The notes: a model not told the origin generated them from the sequence alone. A stretch of 64,000 nt of DNA from Aegilops tauschii subsp. strangulata (GCF_002575655.3 NC_053039.3:378735633-378799632); one strand, 5' to 3'. Numbered from the stretch's first letter, positions 44,927 to 56,801 are shown. Program-made: numbers and translations.

Positions 44927-47895
44927 TGTAGCGACCCGACCCGAATGGATCAAGTCTCTGTGCTTAAGTGTCATCCCTGGATCGGTATGCTGACACACAC
45001 AGTACTCGAGGATTTATAACAGAGGTAAATCACATGTATAAAGTAACGTAAATACTATTACCTCAATCCAAATAGCGGAAGTAACAAGGTTGTGGATTCC
45101 CATCAACACCAACGGCAAAGTTGAGTGTAGAAATCGTAACCCTAACGAATCACTTACTCGTCGTAAGATATCCTGCAACATGAAATGTTGCAGCCCGAAA
45201 ACGGGTCAGCACATGGAATATGCTGGCAAATTCACACCATAGAGAAATGATGAACAAAGGCTATCACTACATGCATATATGGCTAGTGGACAAGCTCTAT
45301 GGTTATAATGTTTTTGCGAAAAGCCAATTTTTCCCTACTTCAAAGGAATAAATTTTATTTAACTATCATGGTGGTTGTGAAACATTGAGATGGTTGACAG
45401 CATCTCAATCCCAATTAAGTATCATCATTAACCCAACAATATTAATTAAAGTAACATGATGAGATCAACGGGATAATCCAAGAACTAGATACTCAAGATG
45501 TCCATAACCGGGGACACGGCTAATCATGATTAGTTTGTACACTCTGCAGAGGTTTGTGCACTTTTCCCCACAAGACTCGATCGCCTTCGCTTGATTCTCG
45601 CACTGCATGATGTTTTGAGAAACGGATGACCGAGACACAGTCTTTCCGAAGAGGTCCCCTTAACCGATAGATAGGCCGGTACACCTACAATCCCCTACAT
45701 CTGCTAGCCCATCATGGAAAGGTTTCCCACAACTTACTCAACTATGCTAGAGCCCATAATAGCTTGTGGCTGCACACGGAAGTTTCTAGCATGAATAATC
45801 TTATGATCCCTTTGAGCCTGGGTGGCGGTCCTTATACAAACAGACAACACTGGATTCTCCAGGTGCCTCAATCCACCCAGATGTGAGTTTTAGTTGCCAC
45901 CTTAGGTAAACCATTATTAACAATCTCACATCTGTCATGAATATCTCTCAAACCCAATCCACGTCTACGAGCATAGCATGGCAATATAATAGCAACGTAG
46001 AAGTAACTCCCAAGGGTTTGATAAATAAAACAGGTAATAGGTACTACCTCAACTACTTCCCAATACCCTCAATTTAAATTAGATCCTAACCATGCAATGT
46101 TTGAGGTTTGAATCTAATGCACAAAAACTGGGTATGAACGGGATATGATCAAAGTGTGAACTTGCCTGCAATGTTGATGAAGATGATTCGTACTCAAAAC
46201 TCTTTATAGATCTACTCGTCACACTCCGGTCAATCTATCGTAAGCAAGCAATAGTAACCACACATAAGCAATCACTCAAAAGATCGAGAAGAACGAAGAA
46301 GACACTTCGGAAAACATCAAAACCAAGCAAATAACTCTTGCAACATAAAACAATTTCTAACAGTACCAAAATTATGTGAATTTGGTCTTATCAGAAAGTT
46401 TAGGTCAAGAGCTTCGGTTTGCAAAAAGAATCAACTCAAACAGAGTTACGGAACTTAAGTTATGAACAAAAGAAGTTTGAATACAAATCTGTTTGAATCC
46501 AAATTTTAAAACTTTCAAAAACTAAATAGTGAACGTTCGTTTATAGGATCTAAATAGTGGACGTTCGCAGTTTAGTAAAACCTAAAAAACAGATCTAGGT
46601 TTTCTTAATAAAACCAAAACGAATAATAAAAAAACCGGGGCGGTTCACGGTTTATACCGGTGGGGTTTTCATCGAAAACCGGCGGTTTTCGGCGGCGGAC
46701 CGGGTCGGCGGTGGCGGGGTTCGCCGGTGTCGGAGAAGGGCGGCGGGCTGCTCGGGCTCGACCGGAGCGGCGGCTCTGGTGGCCCGCGGCGAGGGCAGAG
46801 TGGACGGGGAGGGGCGGCGCTGAGCGGCGGACCCGATGGCGGTGGTGGCGGCGGCCGAGCGCGCCGGTGGAGCGCGGGGCGAGGCGGCGGATCTCGCCGG
46901 CGGCGGCGGCTATGCGGCTCGAGGCGGCGGTGAGAAGAGAGGAGAGAGAGAGGGGTCGGGGCCCGGGGCTCCGGCTTTTAAGAGGGGGGGCGAGGAGGTG
47001 GCGTGGAGGAGGGGTAGGAGGAGGCCGGGGCGGCCACGGCGAGCGGCGGCGGCTGCTCGGACTCGGGGAGGAGTCCCGCACGGGGACGACGGCGGTGCGC
47101 GGAGCTGGGCCTTGGCCTGGCAAGAGCTGGGCCGGCCCAGTTCGGCGGAGGGAATTTTTTTTTAAGAAACAGAGAAACAAAAATAATAATAAAAACAGAA
47201 GAAAATAAAATATTATATAGGCATATAATATATCAAAATTTTCAGAAAAATATTTCCAACAACGTGAACATTTTTGTAGAGTCAGATAAAATCCACACAA
47301 ATTTAATAAATCACACTGTGCTGCTGCCTTAATAAAATCCAATAAAATCATTTTAAAAATACCAAAATGATTTCTAATTTATTTTTTCTCCAATTTTTTG
47401 ATGTAGGGAATCATGTTACCCTATTTTCTGTATATTTTATTTTTGGAGAAAAATAATTTGAATAAAACTCAAATAACTCCAATATTGAAAAATAATTTCA
47501 ATGGGACTTTGAATAAATCCTTTGAAACTCCCAACTCATATTTCATATGTTTTGAAGAAGTCATTTTATCTTCGCTCGTGAAAATCATTGAGTTGCATAA
47601 AGTTTTAGAATTGGAAATATTCTCAAATGAAATTCAAATATTTTCAACACCCCTTTTCATTTAAATAAATGGAAGAAGTCATGTCATCTTCTCTCGAGGG
47701 TCTTGTGATGAAAAGAATTTGAATTCATGGAGATCATAAAAGAAAAATGAAAGTTTGGGAAAGTCCTTTTATTCCCTCTCATTTAACTTTCAAAAGATTT
47801 CGAATTCCACTCACTTTCAGTCAATCAATCAAACAATCAATCCAATCTATCTGTTTATTATAACATTCCAAAATTTAGAATTTTGGGATGTTACA
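44927..47895 (-). repeat. 5' LTR of element B
   Basis: 2969 bp, otherwise nearly identical to the left LTR but lacking about 170 bp between AAACTTTCAAAAAC and TAAATAGTGAACG (near 46520). Confidence 0.9.
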
Positions 47896-47900
47896 GAACT

Positions 47901-48405
47901 ACTCGATCGTTTTCGTTGACAGGAAAAGCATGCCTCCCAAAATGTTTTTATCTATCTTTTTTGCTTTGAGCTCTGGCACCTCTACAAATTCCTACTTCCC
48001 TCTGCGAAGGGCCTTTCTTTTACTTTATGCAATTTTTATTTTTACTTGAGTCTCCATCTTCTCTTATAAAGCACCAACTAAGGGGCACTATGATCGTACT
48101 TGAGCATTGGGTGTAGCTAATATGCAAGTGTGTTTCATGAATGGATCAATGATTGAGCATAATGGGCTAGGGATAACTTGCTTTAGTGTTGATATTTTGA
48201 AAGACATGGTTGCTTGTTGATATGCTTGAGTATTAAAGTCCTCATGTCAAAACTAGACTATTGCTTTGAACCATATAAAAGTCCAAATGTCCATGCAAAA
48301 AAGAAAATATTATGTGATGAACATGTTAGGCAGCATTCCACATCAAAAATTCTATTTTTATCATTTACCTACTTGAGGACGAGGAGGAATTAAGCTTGGG
48401 GATGC
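47901..48405 (+). other. Element C interior, 3' end with polypurine tract
   Basis: AT-rich text ending GAGGACGAGGAGGAATTAAG, then CTTGGGGATGC up to 48405. The purine-rich stretch directly before the LTR is the second-strand primer site. Confidence 0.7.
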
Positions 48406-49948
48406 TGATACGTCTCCAACGTATCTATACTTTTTAATTGTTCCATGCTGTTATAATATCATTCTTGGAGGTTTTACTAACCTATTGACATAGTCCCAGT
48501 GCCAGTTGCTATTTTCTGCATGTTTTTTACATCGCAGGATATCAATACCAAACGGAGTCCAAATGCTGCGAAACTTCTTGTGGATTTTTTGGACCAGAAG
48601 ACATCCAATGGGCCAAAGAAGTACCGAAGAGGGAGCCCGAGGTGAGCACAAGACACCAGGGCGCGCCTGGAGGCCCAGGCGCGCCCTGGTGGGTTGTGCC
48701 CACCTCGGTGGCCTCCCGCACCGCCTCTTTGCTCTATAAATACCCCAATATTCCAGAAACCCTCGGGGAGTCAACAAAAATCAATTCCAGGAGCCACAAG
48801 TTCCAGAAACACCAGATCCAATCTAGACACCATCACGGAGGGGTTCATCATGCCCATTGGTGCCTCTCCGATGATGCGTGAGTAGTTCATTGTAGACCTA
48901 CGGGTCCGTAGTTAGTAGCTAGGTGGCTTCCTCTCTCTCTTTTGACTCTCAATACAATGGTCTCTTGGAGATCCATGTGATGTAACTCTTTTTTGCGGTG
49001 TGTTTGTTGGGATCTGATGAACTTTGAGTTTATGACCAGATCTATGTTTTTATCCATGAAAGTTATTTGAGTCTTCTTTGATCTCTTATATGCATGATTG
49101 CCTATAGCCTCGTATTTCTTCTCCGATATTTGGGTTTTGTTTGGCCAACTAGATCGATTTTTCTTTCAATGGGAAGAGGTGCTTTGTGATGGGTTCGATC
49201 TTACGGTGTCCTCACCCAATGACAGAAGGGGAAGCGACACGTATGTATCATTGCTATTAAGGATAACAAGATGGGGTCTATTTCTACATAAATAGATCTT
49301 GTCTACATCATGTCATCGTTCTTATTGCATTACTCCGTTTTTCCATGAACTTAATACACTAGATGCATGCTGGATAGCGGTCGATGTGTGGAGTAATAGT
49401 AGTAGATGCAGGCAGGAGTCAGTCTACTAATCTTGGACGTGATGCCTATGTAATGATCATTGCCTGGATATCGTCATGATTATTTGAAGTTCTATCAATT
49501 GCCCAACAGTAATTCGTTTACCCACCGTTTGCTATTTTTCTTGAGAGAAGCCACTAGTGAAATCTAGCCCCCCCGGGTCTCTTCTTTATTATATTTGCCC
49601 TTGTGATATATTTTTATTTGCTTTTATTCTAAGACCTATTAATCCAAAAATACAAAAATACTTTGCTGCACTTTATTTTATTCGCGATCTATTTATTCAA
49701 TCTATTACAACTTTCTCCCGTCCACTTGCCAATTTTTGGCGCCGTTGCTCGAAAGGGATTGACAACCCCTTTAATACTTCGGGTTGCGAGTATTTGTTAT
49801 TTATGTGCAGGTTCTGTTCACGTAGTGTTGCGTGGTTCTCCTACTGGTTCGATACCCTTGGTCTCATCACTGAGGGAAATACCTACCTTTGCTGTGCTGC
49901 ATATCCCTTCCTCTTTGGGGAAATACCAACGTAGTTCAAGCCGCATCA
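48406..49948 (+). repeat. 3' LTR of element C
   Basis: 1543 bp, TATAAATA at 48735-48742. Ends CAAGCCGCATCA next to the GCCGC duplication. Confidence 0.93.
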
Positions 49949-49953
49949 GCCGC

Positions 49954-50531
49954 ATACACGATGTGAGCTTTCTCGAGTTTCTCCATCCAGGCCGAGTGCC
50001 AGGCATGCTTGTCCTTGTTCCAGGAATCCTTCATGTCTCTGTAGTAGGGTCGATGATGGCCTCGGCGAGGTGAACCAGTGAGTCCTTCTCATACTCGTTG
50101 CTGCCCAGATCTTGTATTGGCCCTAGATGTCAACAAGATTCTGGCAGGCGATGCCCGAATTCTTGAGCACCTTTACATCGTTGGTGATGTCCACCGTAGC
50201 GAACATGTAGTGGGGGCTGTTGACAAACCTGGCAAAACGCTCGCAAGGCCTTGTGGCCAGGCAGTAGGACGAGGACGTGATTGCGCAGGCACATCTGGGT
50301 GACGACGACCTTGGGACGAGACCCGGCACGAGCGCGGGTGTACTCGAGGTCGAATCCGACCACCTTGTACTTCTCCTCAGCAAGCAACAACTCCATGATG
50401 TGGATGGAGTGCTCCACCCACATCGGGTTGTTGGTGTACACCACTGAGAGCTCTGTGAACCGTTTGTGGGTGTCCACCACGTCATGCATGGTGAACTGCT
50501 GCTCGTTGTCGGCAGCCGCTCGGAGCGCCAT
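49954..50531 (-). pseudogene. Exonuclease-like cargo pseudogene of CACTA-2, 5' part
   Basis: The ATG at 50531 is internal; the position of the CACTA-L start codon reads GTA here, so the normal start is lost. Motif I is kept as VVGFDLEYT (D-L-E). At about 50266-50270 five bases are missing compared with CACTA-L and the frame shifts; after it, CLATRPCERFARFVNSPHYM and VDITNDVKVLKNSG (motif II) follow. It continues beyond element C at 7820. With lost start, frameshift, a stop and a 42-kb insertion it cannot work, but its motif I is closer to an active enzyme than the intact CACTA-L copy. Confidence 0.85.
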
Positions 50532-50599
50532 TGGAGCCACGCAGGATACCCTCTAAGAATTTGTCGTGGTGGGTGTGCTTCTTGCAATGGTGGGGCGCG

Positions 50600-51140
50600 A
50601 TCGAAAGGTTGAAGAGACACAAGGGTTAAATGGCCACTATAATAAATGATGGCCGGCCGGCCTGTAATCGTCACGTCTTGTCACCGCGTTCATAGCAGAG
50701 GATTCCAGTGCACGCTTGACAACACCGCACCGCACGCGTTTCATTTGACCATGCGTGGGCTCGAAGAGGCGCCAAATGTATCGTCGGTGACCTTTTCCCG
50801 CGCTACCATGCAGTTTACCGCGCAAGCTACCTGCCCGGCTAGTTTGGCCACACATCAGCTAGAAGAGGGACAAATCGTGGGCATTTATTAGCAAAAAGCT
50901 TTGTAAAAATGAAGTGTGTGGAATGACTTCGGTCATAAGTTTACCCGTGGGTGATGAGGTCAAAGTTACACAGAAGGGTGATGGTGGACACTCGAGTGCG
51001 ATAATTAATTCTGCGCTCTACAGGGCACACGGTTGAAGAAACCAACTGTGTGCAATAATGTCAAAGATCACAGTTGAGTTAGCTATACAAACCATGTGCT
51101 ATGAGATCGACAAGGTAAACAGATTCGAGAATGGTTAATA
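50600..51140. other. CACTA-2 upstream region and right subterminal repeats
   Basis: 50625-50645 has a TATTATAG box on the minus strand, upstream of the cargo start. 50767-50836 is the 70-bp module shared with CACTA-L. 50900-51140 contains CACACGGTTGAAGAAACC-like subterminal units. No terminus is found. Confidence 0.55.
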
Positions 51141-51149
51141 AAATCTAAG

Positions 51150-51385
51150 TCCATTGCATATTAAGGTCAAAATAATGCTACCAATATACGAGTCTCATAC
51201 GATGCCATTTCAACGATTGTACCACAAAAGCTTGAAATATTACAAGGTTTAAATTCCAGAATTATATGGCTCAAATTTGAAGATTACAAGGTTCAAACTG
51301 ATATTAGAAATGAAATTCAGCTCATCAGCTGCAAATGCTCACGCTGATCCGCTGAACATGGATATAAGAGAGTTTCAAACTAATA
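51150..51385 (-). other. 3' flank of the F-box-type pseudogene
   Basis: Unique AT-rich sequence downstream of the pseudogene stop, with no repeats of CACTA-2. The junction with CACTA-2 lies near 51140-51150. Confidence 0.45.
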
Positions 51386-52960
51386 TTACCACTTGTAAGT
51401 CTGGTTTCGAAACCTCGTAATTTTTGCAAAGGGGCCAGCCACTGAGAAGTCATGTATGGGGTTGACACGATGACTTCTGATTACTCTGTCATCTGAAGTT
51501 CCAAAATGAAATTCAGCATTTTCGGAGCCTATTCCATTCTGCCGCAGCCACCGGCGCTGATCAACAAACCATTCATTTTTGTGAAATAAATGTAAGGCAA
51601 ACCTCATTACCTTCAGCACCCTTGCTCTGACAACAAAAAACCTGGCGAATATAATCTCCGGTAAGGTCCCTCGGTAGGAGTTCAAAGTAATTTCTGAGAG
51701 ATGCTGATCTAGGCATTCGATGTGATTTTTATATTGTATCACATTATCCACCACCGGGCCTAATGTTATATGCAACAGAAGAAAACGTGTTAGTGCCTAC
51801 ATGCAGTTTTGAACACTACTACAGGCCTATTTGGTTTGTAGGATTTGTAAAATGCACTAACATGCCATCTTCGATCCGACATGATTAACATGGGCATTTG
51901 ATTACAATCTAGAAAAATGTAGCCTTCTTCACAAGAGGTTGGAGTGGATGAAAAGTTCCCTAGAAAACTAGTACAGATGAATCCAAAGGAGAAGTGTTTA
52001 TGGATTGTAACCATATGGATCAAGCAACCAATATGGGGGGGACATGTATGTATTGAAATCCTCCAAAAATCCTTCAGAAATCATAGTACATTGTCATTGT
52101 AAACTTGGAAAAAGGTGTCACAAATTGAATTCCCTTATGGTTAACATTTAACAGGAAAGGAACATCACCTCGATATATTGCTTCTCCAGGCATGGAAATC
52201 ATCTCAGGAAACTAACAACTTGCTCCAGTTTGGGGCCGATAGATTCTAGCGCCAAGACCTCACTGTGCGCAATTTCGGGGTCAAGCGTGCCGGATTCATT
52301 TTCTGGATGACAGACGAACATACATCTTCAAAATTAGAAATAATGTTAATTTCTAGAAGGAGAGATAGAAAGCGACTTTTGTACCTGAATGAGTGTGGAT
52401 CCAATAACAAGTTCAGAGTATTTGTCAGACGAGTAGCCCACCACTGTCAATTTTGGCGCAGAAATGACATTGATTCTGGTTGGACCTTCTTGATCAACTA
52501 CAAGTAATCTCTCAAGTGAAGGTGTGTCCTCAATGACCATACCATGGTACACATCTTGTGATGTCTTCTTGCAGCACCAGCAACACACAAAAATAGTTCG
52601 GAGAGTCATGGTGGTGATGTGGAAGCTACTCATCCCATTGATCGCCTGAAGACGAAGGTACTCGAGTGTAGTACAACCACAGAGCAGGCGCTCCGTGTCA
52701 CCGTTTGGGAGGCAGACGACGACGAGCTTGAGGTGCTTCAGTCATGGTAGAATAAGAGCGGGTGCGTCATTAAGGGGGATAGCAGTTCCTGAACTTGGTG
52801 ATGCGCAGCGTGGGCGCGAGGCGGAGCGCGGACGTTGGCAGCGAGCGCATATGCCCATCATCAAAAGTGAGCTCCTCGAGCTGATCTAGGATGGGGGATC
52901 GGAACCAGTCATCAAGCTCGGCTCGGTCCTTGCCGTTGGAACGGAACTTGCCCATGCTAA
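51386..52960 (-). pseudogene. F-box/LRR/FBD-type protein pseudogene, 5' cut off
   Basis: Predicted exons on the minus strand: 52960-52385, 52302-52169, 51759-51386. The text fits the grass F-box family with leucine-rich repeats and a C-terminal FBD domain: LDQLEELTFDDGHMRSLP, SLERLLVVDQEGPTRINV, and the FBD-like HIECLDQHLSEITLNSYRG then FARFFVVRARVLKVM. Such proteins select targets for SCF ubiquitin ligases. Lesions: a frame break near 52770-52790, a TGA at 52742-52744 and a TGA at 52199-52201. The N-terminal half with the F-box is not in view because CACTA-3 starts at 52961, probably inside the gene. Splice sites are GT-AG at the exon edges I give. This is a dead copy. Confidence 0.8.
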
Positions 52961-52974
52961 CACTACAAAAAAAG

Positions 52975-53200
52975 ACACATCCATGACATTTTGGGCCAAA
53001 CGAAAATCTTTTCTGTCATACTTATGACACTTCTATGACGATAATTGTGACAAAACCCGATATCATCATAGATGTGGTGGGGTCCTACTTCTATGACAAA
53101 AAATCATGACAGAAAATGGGCTTTTCGTCCTGGGCGGGCCGGAGACGCAGCTGCATGACATTCTTTGGGCCGTCCATGACAGAAAAAACCGTGGTAGAAG
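52975..53200. repeat. CACTA-3 left subterminal repeats
   Basis: Repeated TATGACA/CATGACAG phrases, e.g. at 53017, 53035, 53091 and 53105, in both orientations. Confidence 0.6.
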
Positions 53201-53445
53201 CGAGGGCGAGGAAAATATCGGGGTGTTCCCGGTTACGGTGTGGGTGGTCGGGGCCGAGCGATGCGCGTTTCTCTCGTACACGCACGCGGGTGGGTGTGAG
53301 GCGTTGGGCTCTAACTGAACCCGAGCGATTGCACTGCAGGCTACACGTTACTTAACCCGAGCGATCGATCGATGGCTGTTAACTGAACCCGATCGAGCGA
53401 TTCCTTCGCTACTGCTGCTAACTGAAGCCGATCGATGCTGCCTCT

Positions 53446-54240
53446 GGATGAACAGTGATCATTGCTGGGGGGGGGGGTTTGGATGAATAGTTCCCGGTGG
53501 GGGTGGATGAACAGGACCTCGTGGCGTTGCCTCTGGATGAACAGTGAGCGTTGCTGGGGGGTTTGGATGAACAGTTCCCGGTGGGGGTGGATGAACAGGA
53601 CCCCGATCGTTCGAGCCGGTTGGGGCAGGATGAACAGGACCCCGTGGAGGGCAGGATGAAAAGGACCACCCCGTGGAGGGCAGGATGAACAGTAGGCGGT
53701 GGAGGGCTGGATGAACAGTAGCCCGTGGTGGGGTGGTTGAACAGGAGCCCGTGGAGAGGGCTGGTCGAACAGTAGCCGGTGGAGTAGCGCGCGGTGGAGG
53801 CTGGATGAACATGAGCCCGTGGATGAACAGTCGCAGGTGGAGGCTGGAGGAGGTCGACGGTGGATGAACAGTAGCCCGTGGAGGCTGGAGGGGGTCGACG
53901 GTGGAGATGAACAGTATCCCGTGGAGTCCCGTTTTGCGGTACGCCACACCCCTCCCGATGAACAGGACCCCCGTTTCGACCGTAGCGCTCCAACACAAGT
54001 CCGTTTCCTCCGTTTTGCGGTACGCCACACCCCTCCTGATCAACAGGACCCCCGTTTCGACTGTAGGAGGTCCGTTTCCTCCGTTTTGCGGTACGCCAGA
54101 CCCCTCCCGATGAACAGGATCCCATTTCAAACATGGCCGGTCGAACACAAGGCCGTTTCCTCCGTTCTGCGGTATGCCAGGCCTCGTTTCCATCGGCTGT
54201 TCCGTCCAAGCCCTCCCGATGAACACGACGACGCATTTCA
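53446..54240. repeat. GATGAACAG repeat array of CACTA-3
   Basis: At least fifteen copies of GGATGAACAG or close variants, about 25-45 bp apart, often followed by GACCCCGTGGAGG. Frames up to 329 codons cross it on the minus strand because the units share a frame; they are not genes. Confidence 0.85.
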
Positions 54241-54629
54241 TTCCGACCCAGCCGGTTGGCTCCCCATGAACACAACGACGATGCTGTTTCTCCGTTCCGA
54301 CCCAGCCATGTACACGAGCCCTGGCCATACGTACGTGCGAGTAGGCGTTTGAGACCCCGCCCGTATGTATGTACGTGGCCGTATTTACTTTCTTGCACCC
54401 TGGCCACTATACGGACGTGTACATGCTACGTGCGCGCGTCTACTACGACACGTGCACGCCTCTACATCGAACCAGTATGTACGTACACGTTCGCGACCAG
54501 AATGACAATGCTACGTACGCTTCGACCAGGTGGGTCCCGACTGTCAGGCACTTCCTTGCATGCGAAGATGTAGCTGGTGGGTCCCAGCAGTTAGGGGGGC
54601 GAATCGTTTTTTTTGCCCGGACGCACTTC

Positions 54630-55930
54630 CTTGCGTGCGAAGATGTAGCTGGTGGGTCCCAGCAGTCAAGGGGAAACGTTTTTCTCGCGAAATATGGTGG
54701 CCCATCCGGTGGGTCCCCGTTGTCAGGTGGAGAAATAATTATTTTGCGCGTAATAAGGAGGCACTTCCTTGCTCCGGCCGTGGACCTAGCTGTCAGCCTC
54801 TCCATCTACCGTCCACGTCCAATGGAAGCCGTTCCTTGACCACGTTGACCACGCCGCGCCGAGAGCACCAGGGCGGTGGACGACGCGAGGCTAGGAAGGG
54901 GACGACGTGGAGCCGGGGAAGACGCGGCAGTGGATGCCCATGCGTAGAGGAGTATGAGGGTTCACTAGTTCGCTACGGTGTGAGGCTGCCGTCGCCGCAG
55001 AATAACAGGGGGTGTGGGTGAGTAGAGGGATGGCCTGGCCAGCGGTGGGAGTAGTATGGGGCGGTGAGGCCTCCGCCGCATTGCAGCCGGCCACGGGAGG
55101 CAGGAGCACGAGGCACGACCGACGCTGGTTTGGGCGGCTGGAGCAAGAAGACCAGAGGTTGAAGAAGCACTATGGCCGTTGGATGGACATCGTACGGTCA
55201 CTGGAGCTAGAATCTTGCATATTGACTAAGTTGACAAAGCCCTCCATCCCCGTCAACTTAGTAGGCCCAAAAGTCAGCCTGCCACTATAATGGGTCCCAG
55301 CTAGCAGGGGGAGTATTCATTTTTTGTGTGCGTAATAAGGACGCACATCCTTGCGTGCGAAGATATAGCTGGTGGGTCCGAGCTGTCAGCGGCGGTAACG
55401 TTTTTTTCGTGAAATACAGAGGCCCTTTCGGTGGGTCCCAGATGTCAGGTGGAGGAATCATTATTTTGCGCGTAATAAGGAGGCATTTCCTTGCGTGCGG
55501 TCGTGGACCCAGCTGTCAGCCTCTCCACGTACAGTCCACTTCAGATGCATGTCGGTCGTTGACCACGGTGACCAGACCGCGCCGAGAGCACCAGGGCGGT
55601 GGACGACGGCGAGGCCTAGGAAGGGAACGACACGGAGGCAGGGAAGACTCGGCAGTCGTTTCCCACGCGGAGGGGAGTACAACTGTATGAGGGTTTACTA
55701 GTTCGTCTGCCGTCGCCGGAGAATAACAACATGTGTGGGTGAGTAGAGGGATGGCTAGGCCAGCGATGGGAGTACGGTGGGGCGGTGAGGCCTACGCGGC
55801 AGCACAGCCGGCCGCGGGGAGGAGGGAGCAGGCAGTCCCCCCGACGCTTGTTTGAGCGGCTGGAGCAGGAAGAGCAGAGATTGAAGAAGCAGAACGGCCG
55901 TTGGATGGACATCCAACAGTCACTGCTTGT
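54630..55930 (+). repeat. Direct duplication of about 580 bp in CACTA-3
   Basis: 54630-55210 and 55350-55930 are related with an offset of about 720 bp; markers are AGCTGGTGGGTCC (54648, 55368) and GGATGGACAT (55181, 55903). Both keep a frame containing RLEQE(D/E)QRLKK and GRWMDI, which may be a short coding exon. Confidence 0.75.
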
Positions 55931-56562
55931 GCGTCAACCTTTTTTTAGGAAAGCCTCAAATCTGTGGAAAACACCATACATCCCATCTGCCATTATTTCT
56001 AATAATTTATAGCCCATTTGCTAATTCTTAAGGGTTTTTTGGAGCCCATATTCTTTTTGTTAGCATTACAGCCCATATTGTGGCCACGGTTAAAAAATTA
56101 TACGAAATGTTGCATATTTCGGTGCGGTCCGAACTGTTTTTAATCCCGAAATTTCGAGTCACATTCAAACTGATTTAAAAAATAAATGTACATCAAATCC
56201 AACAAATTGTCCACGCATAAAAATTAACGCAATTTAAAATCTTGAAATAAAAAAAAGAATTTTGAAAGTAATTGCCAGTTTGATGTGTTTAAAAAATGTA
56301 CAGCCAATTTCTCATTACTGATAGGCCATTTTCTCGTCCAGCCGAATGAAGCTCTCCTTGTCTTGAAAGATTTGCAGCCCAACAGGCCTGACAAAGCGAC
56401 TTACTTGGCAAATCACAAAAAAACTGGGCTAGCCATTTTCAAAAAGAAAAAAAAAACTACTGGGCTGGTCTGTGGTAAACATAAAAGAGATGGCTGTCTA
56501 GACAGGCCAGAGTGCCCCACACAGCCCAGTTGACACCCTGCTTCTGTCTCAAAAACAAATTA
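55931..56562. other. CACTA-3 AT-rich spacer
   Basis: Low-GC text with poly-A runs and no supportable frame, ending next to the fold-back element. Confidence 0.5.
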
Positions 56563-56801
56563 GATAAATGCCACAACAAATATGGCGATTCATAACAATG
56601 CCATTGCAATTTCCAAATTTTGAAAAATGCCACTGCAATTTCTGCAAACTTTCGAAAACGCCACTGCAATTTGCAAACTTTGAAAAACGCCACTCCAGAC
56701 TTCGAAAAATGCCACTGGAAATGGCATGAAATGGCATTTTTCAAACTTTGGAAATTACAATGGCATTTCTCAGAAACACCAGATTTGGAGTGGCATTTAT
56801 C
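56563..56801. mobile_element. MITE-like fold-back element, 239 bp
   Basis: Termini GATAAATGCCAC (56563-56574) and GTGGCATTTATC (56790-56801) are perfect 12-bp inverted repeats, and homology continues inward with gaps. AAATTA lies directly outside both ends (56557-56562, 56802-56807), a possible 6-bp TSD. The interior has repeated GCCACTGCAATTT(C/G)-like units. No superfamily is assigned. Confidence 0.7.

Larger units (their letters stand above)
37792..47895 (-). mobile_element. Element B: Gypsy-derived LTR retrotransposon, relative of A
   Basis: LTRs at 37792-40929 and 44927-47895, TSD GAACT (37787-37791, 47896-47900). Same orientation and family type as element A. Primer-binding site TGATATCAGAGC at 44923-44912, one base off the Met site. 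The two LTRs look more alike than A's apart from a deletion of roughly 170 bp in the right LTR near 46520. The 4.0-kb interior carries gag blocks and a short integrase remnant but no intact pol. Confidence 0.93.
7821..49948 (+). mobile_element. Element C: Gypsy-type LTR retrotransposon with three nested insertions
   Basis: LTRs at 7821-9385 and 48406-49948 share the TGATACRTCTCCAACGTATC start and the CAAGCCGCATCA end. The 5-bp duplication GCCGC (7816-7820, 49949-49953) flanks the whole. Removing elements A, CACTA-L and B leaves about 6.7 kb with about 3.6 kb internal. The only sizeable internal frame is a 283-codon ORF; no gag-pol is recognisable, so it would need enzymes from another element. 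The primer-binding site matches plant tRNA-Asp. The LTR type resembles WHAM/Sabrina; the family name is uncertain. Confidence 0.93.
6907..51140. mobile_element. CACTA-2, about 2.1 kb of its own sequence, split by element C
   Basis: Its own sequence is 6907-7820 plus 49954 to about 51140. The left terminus CACTACTGCAAGATGCTGC is close to the right terminus of CACTA-L read in reverse. It carries subterminal repeats on both sides and a minus-strand exonuclease-like pseudogene, with no transposase. No right terminus (TAGTG) is found near 51140, where the subterminal repeats give way to the 3' flank of an F-box pseudogene, so the right end appears deleted. Confidence 0.75.

Noticed and set aside
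53341..54407. Frames up to 329 codons, minus strand
   Set aside because: Generated by the GATGAACAG repeats; repetitive His/Ser/Pro text.
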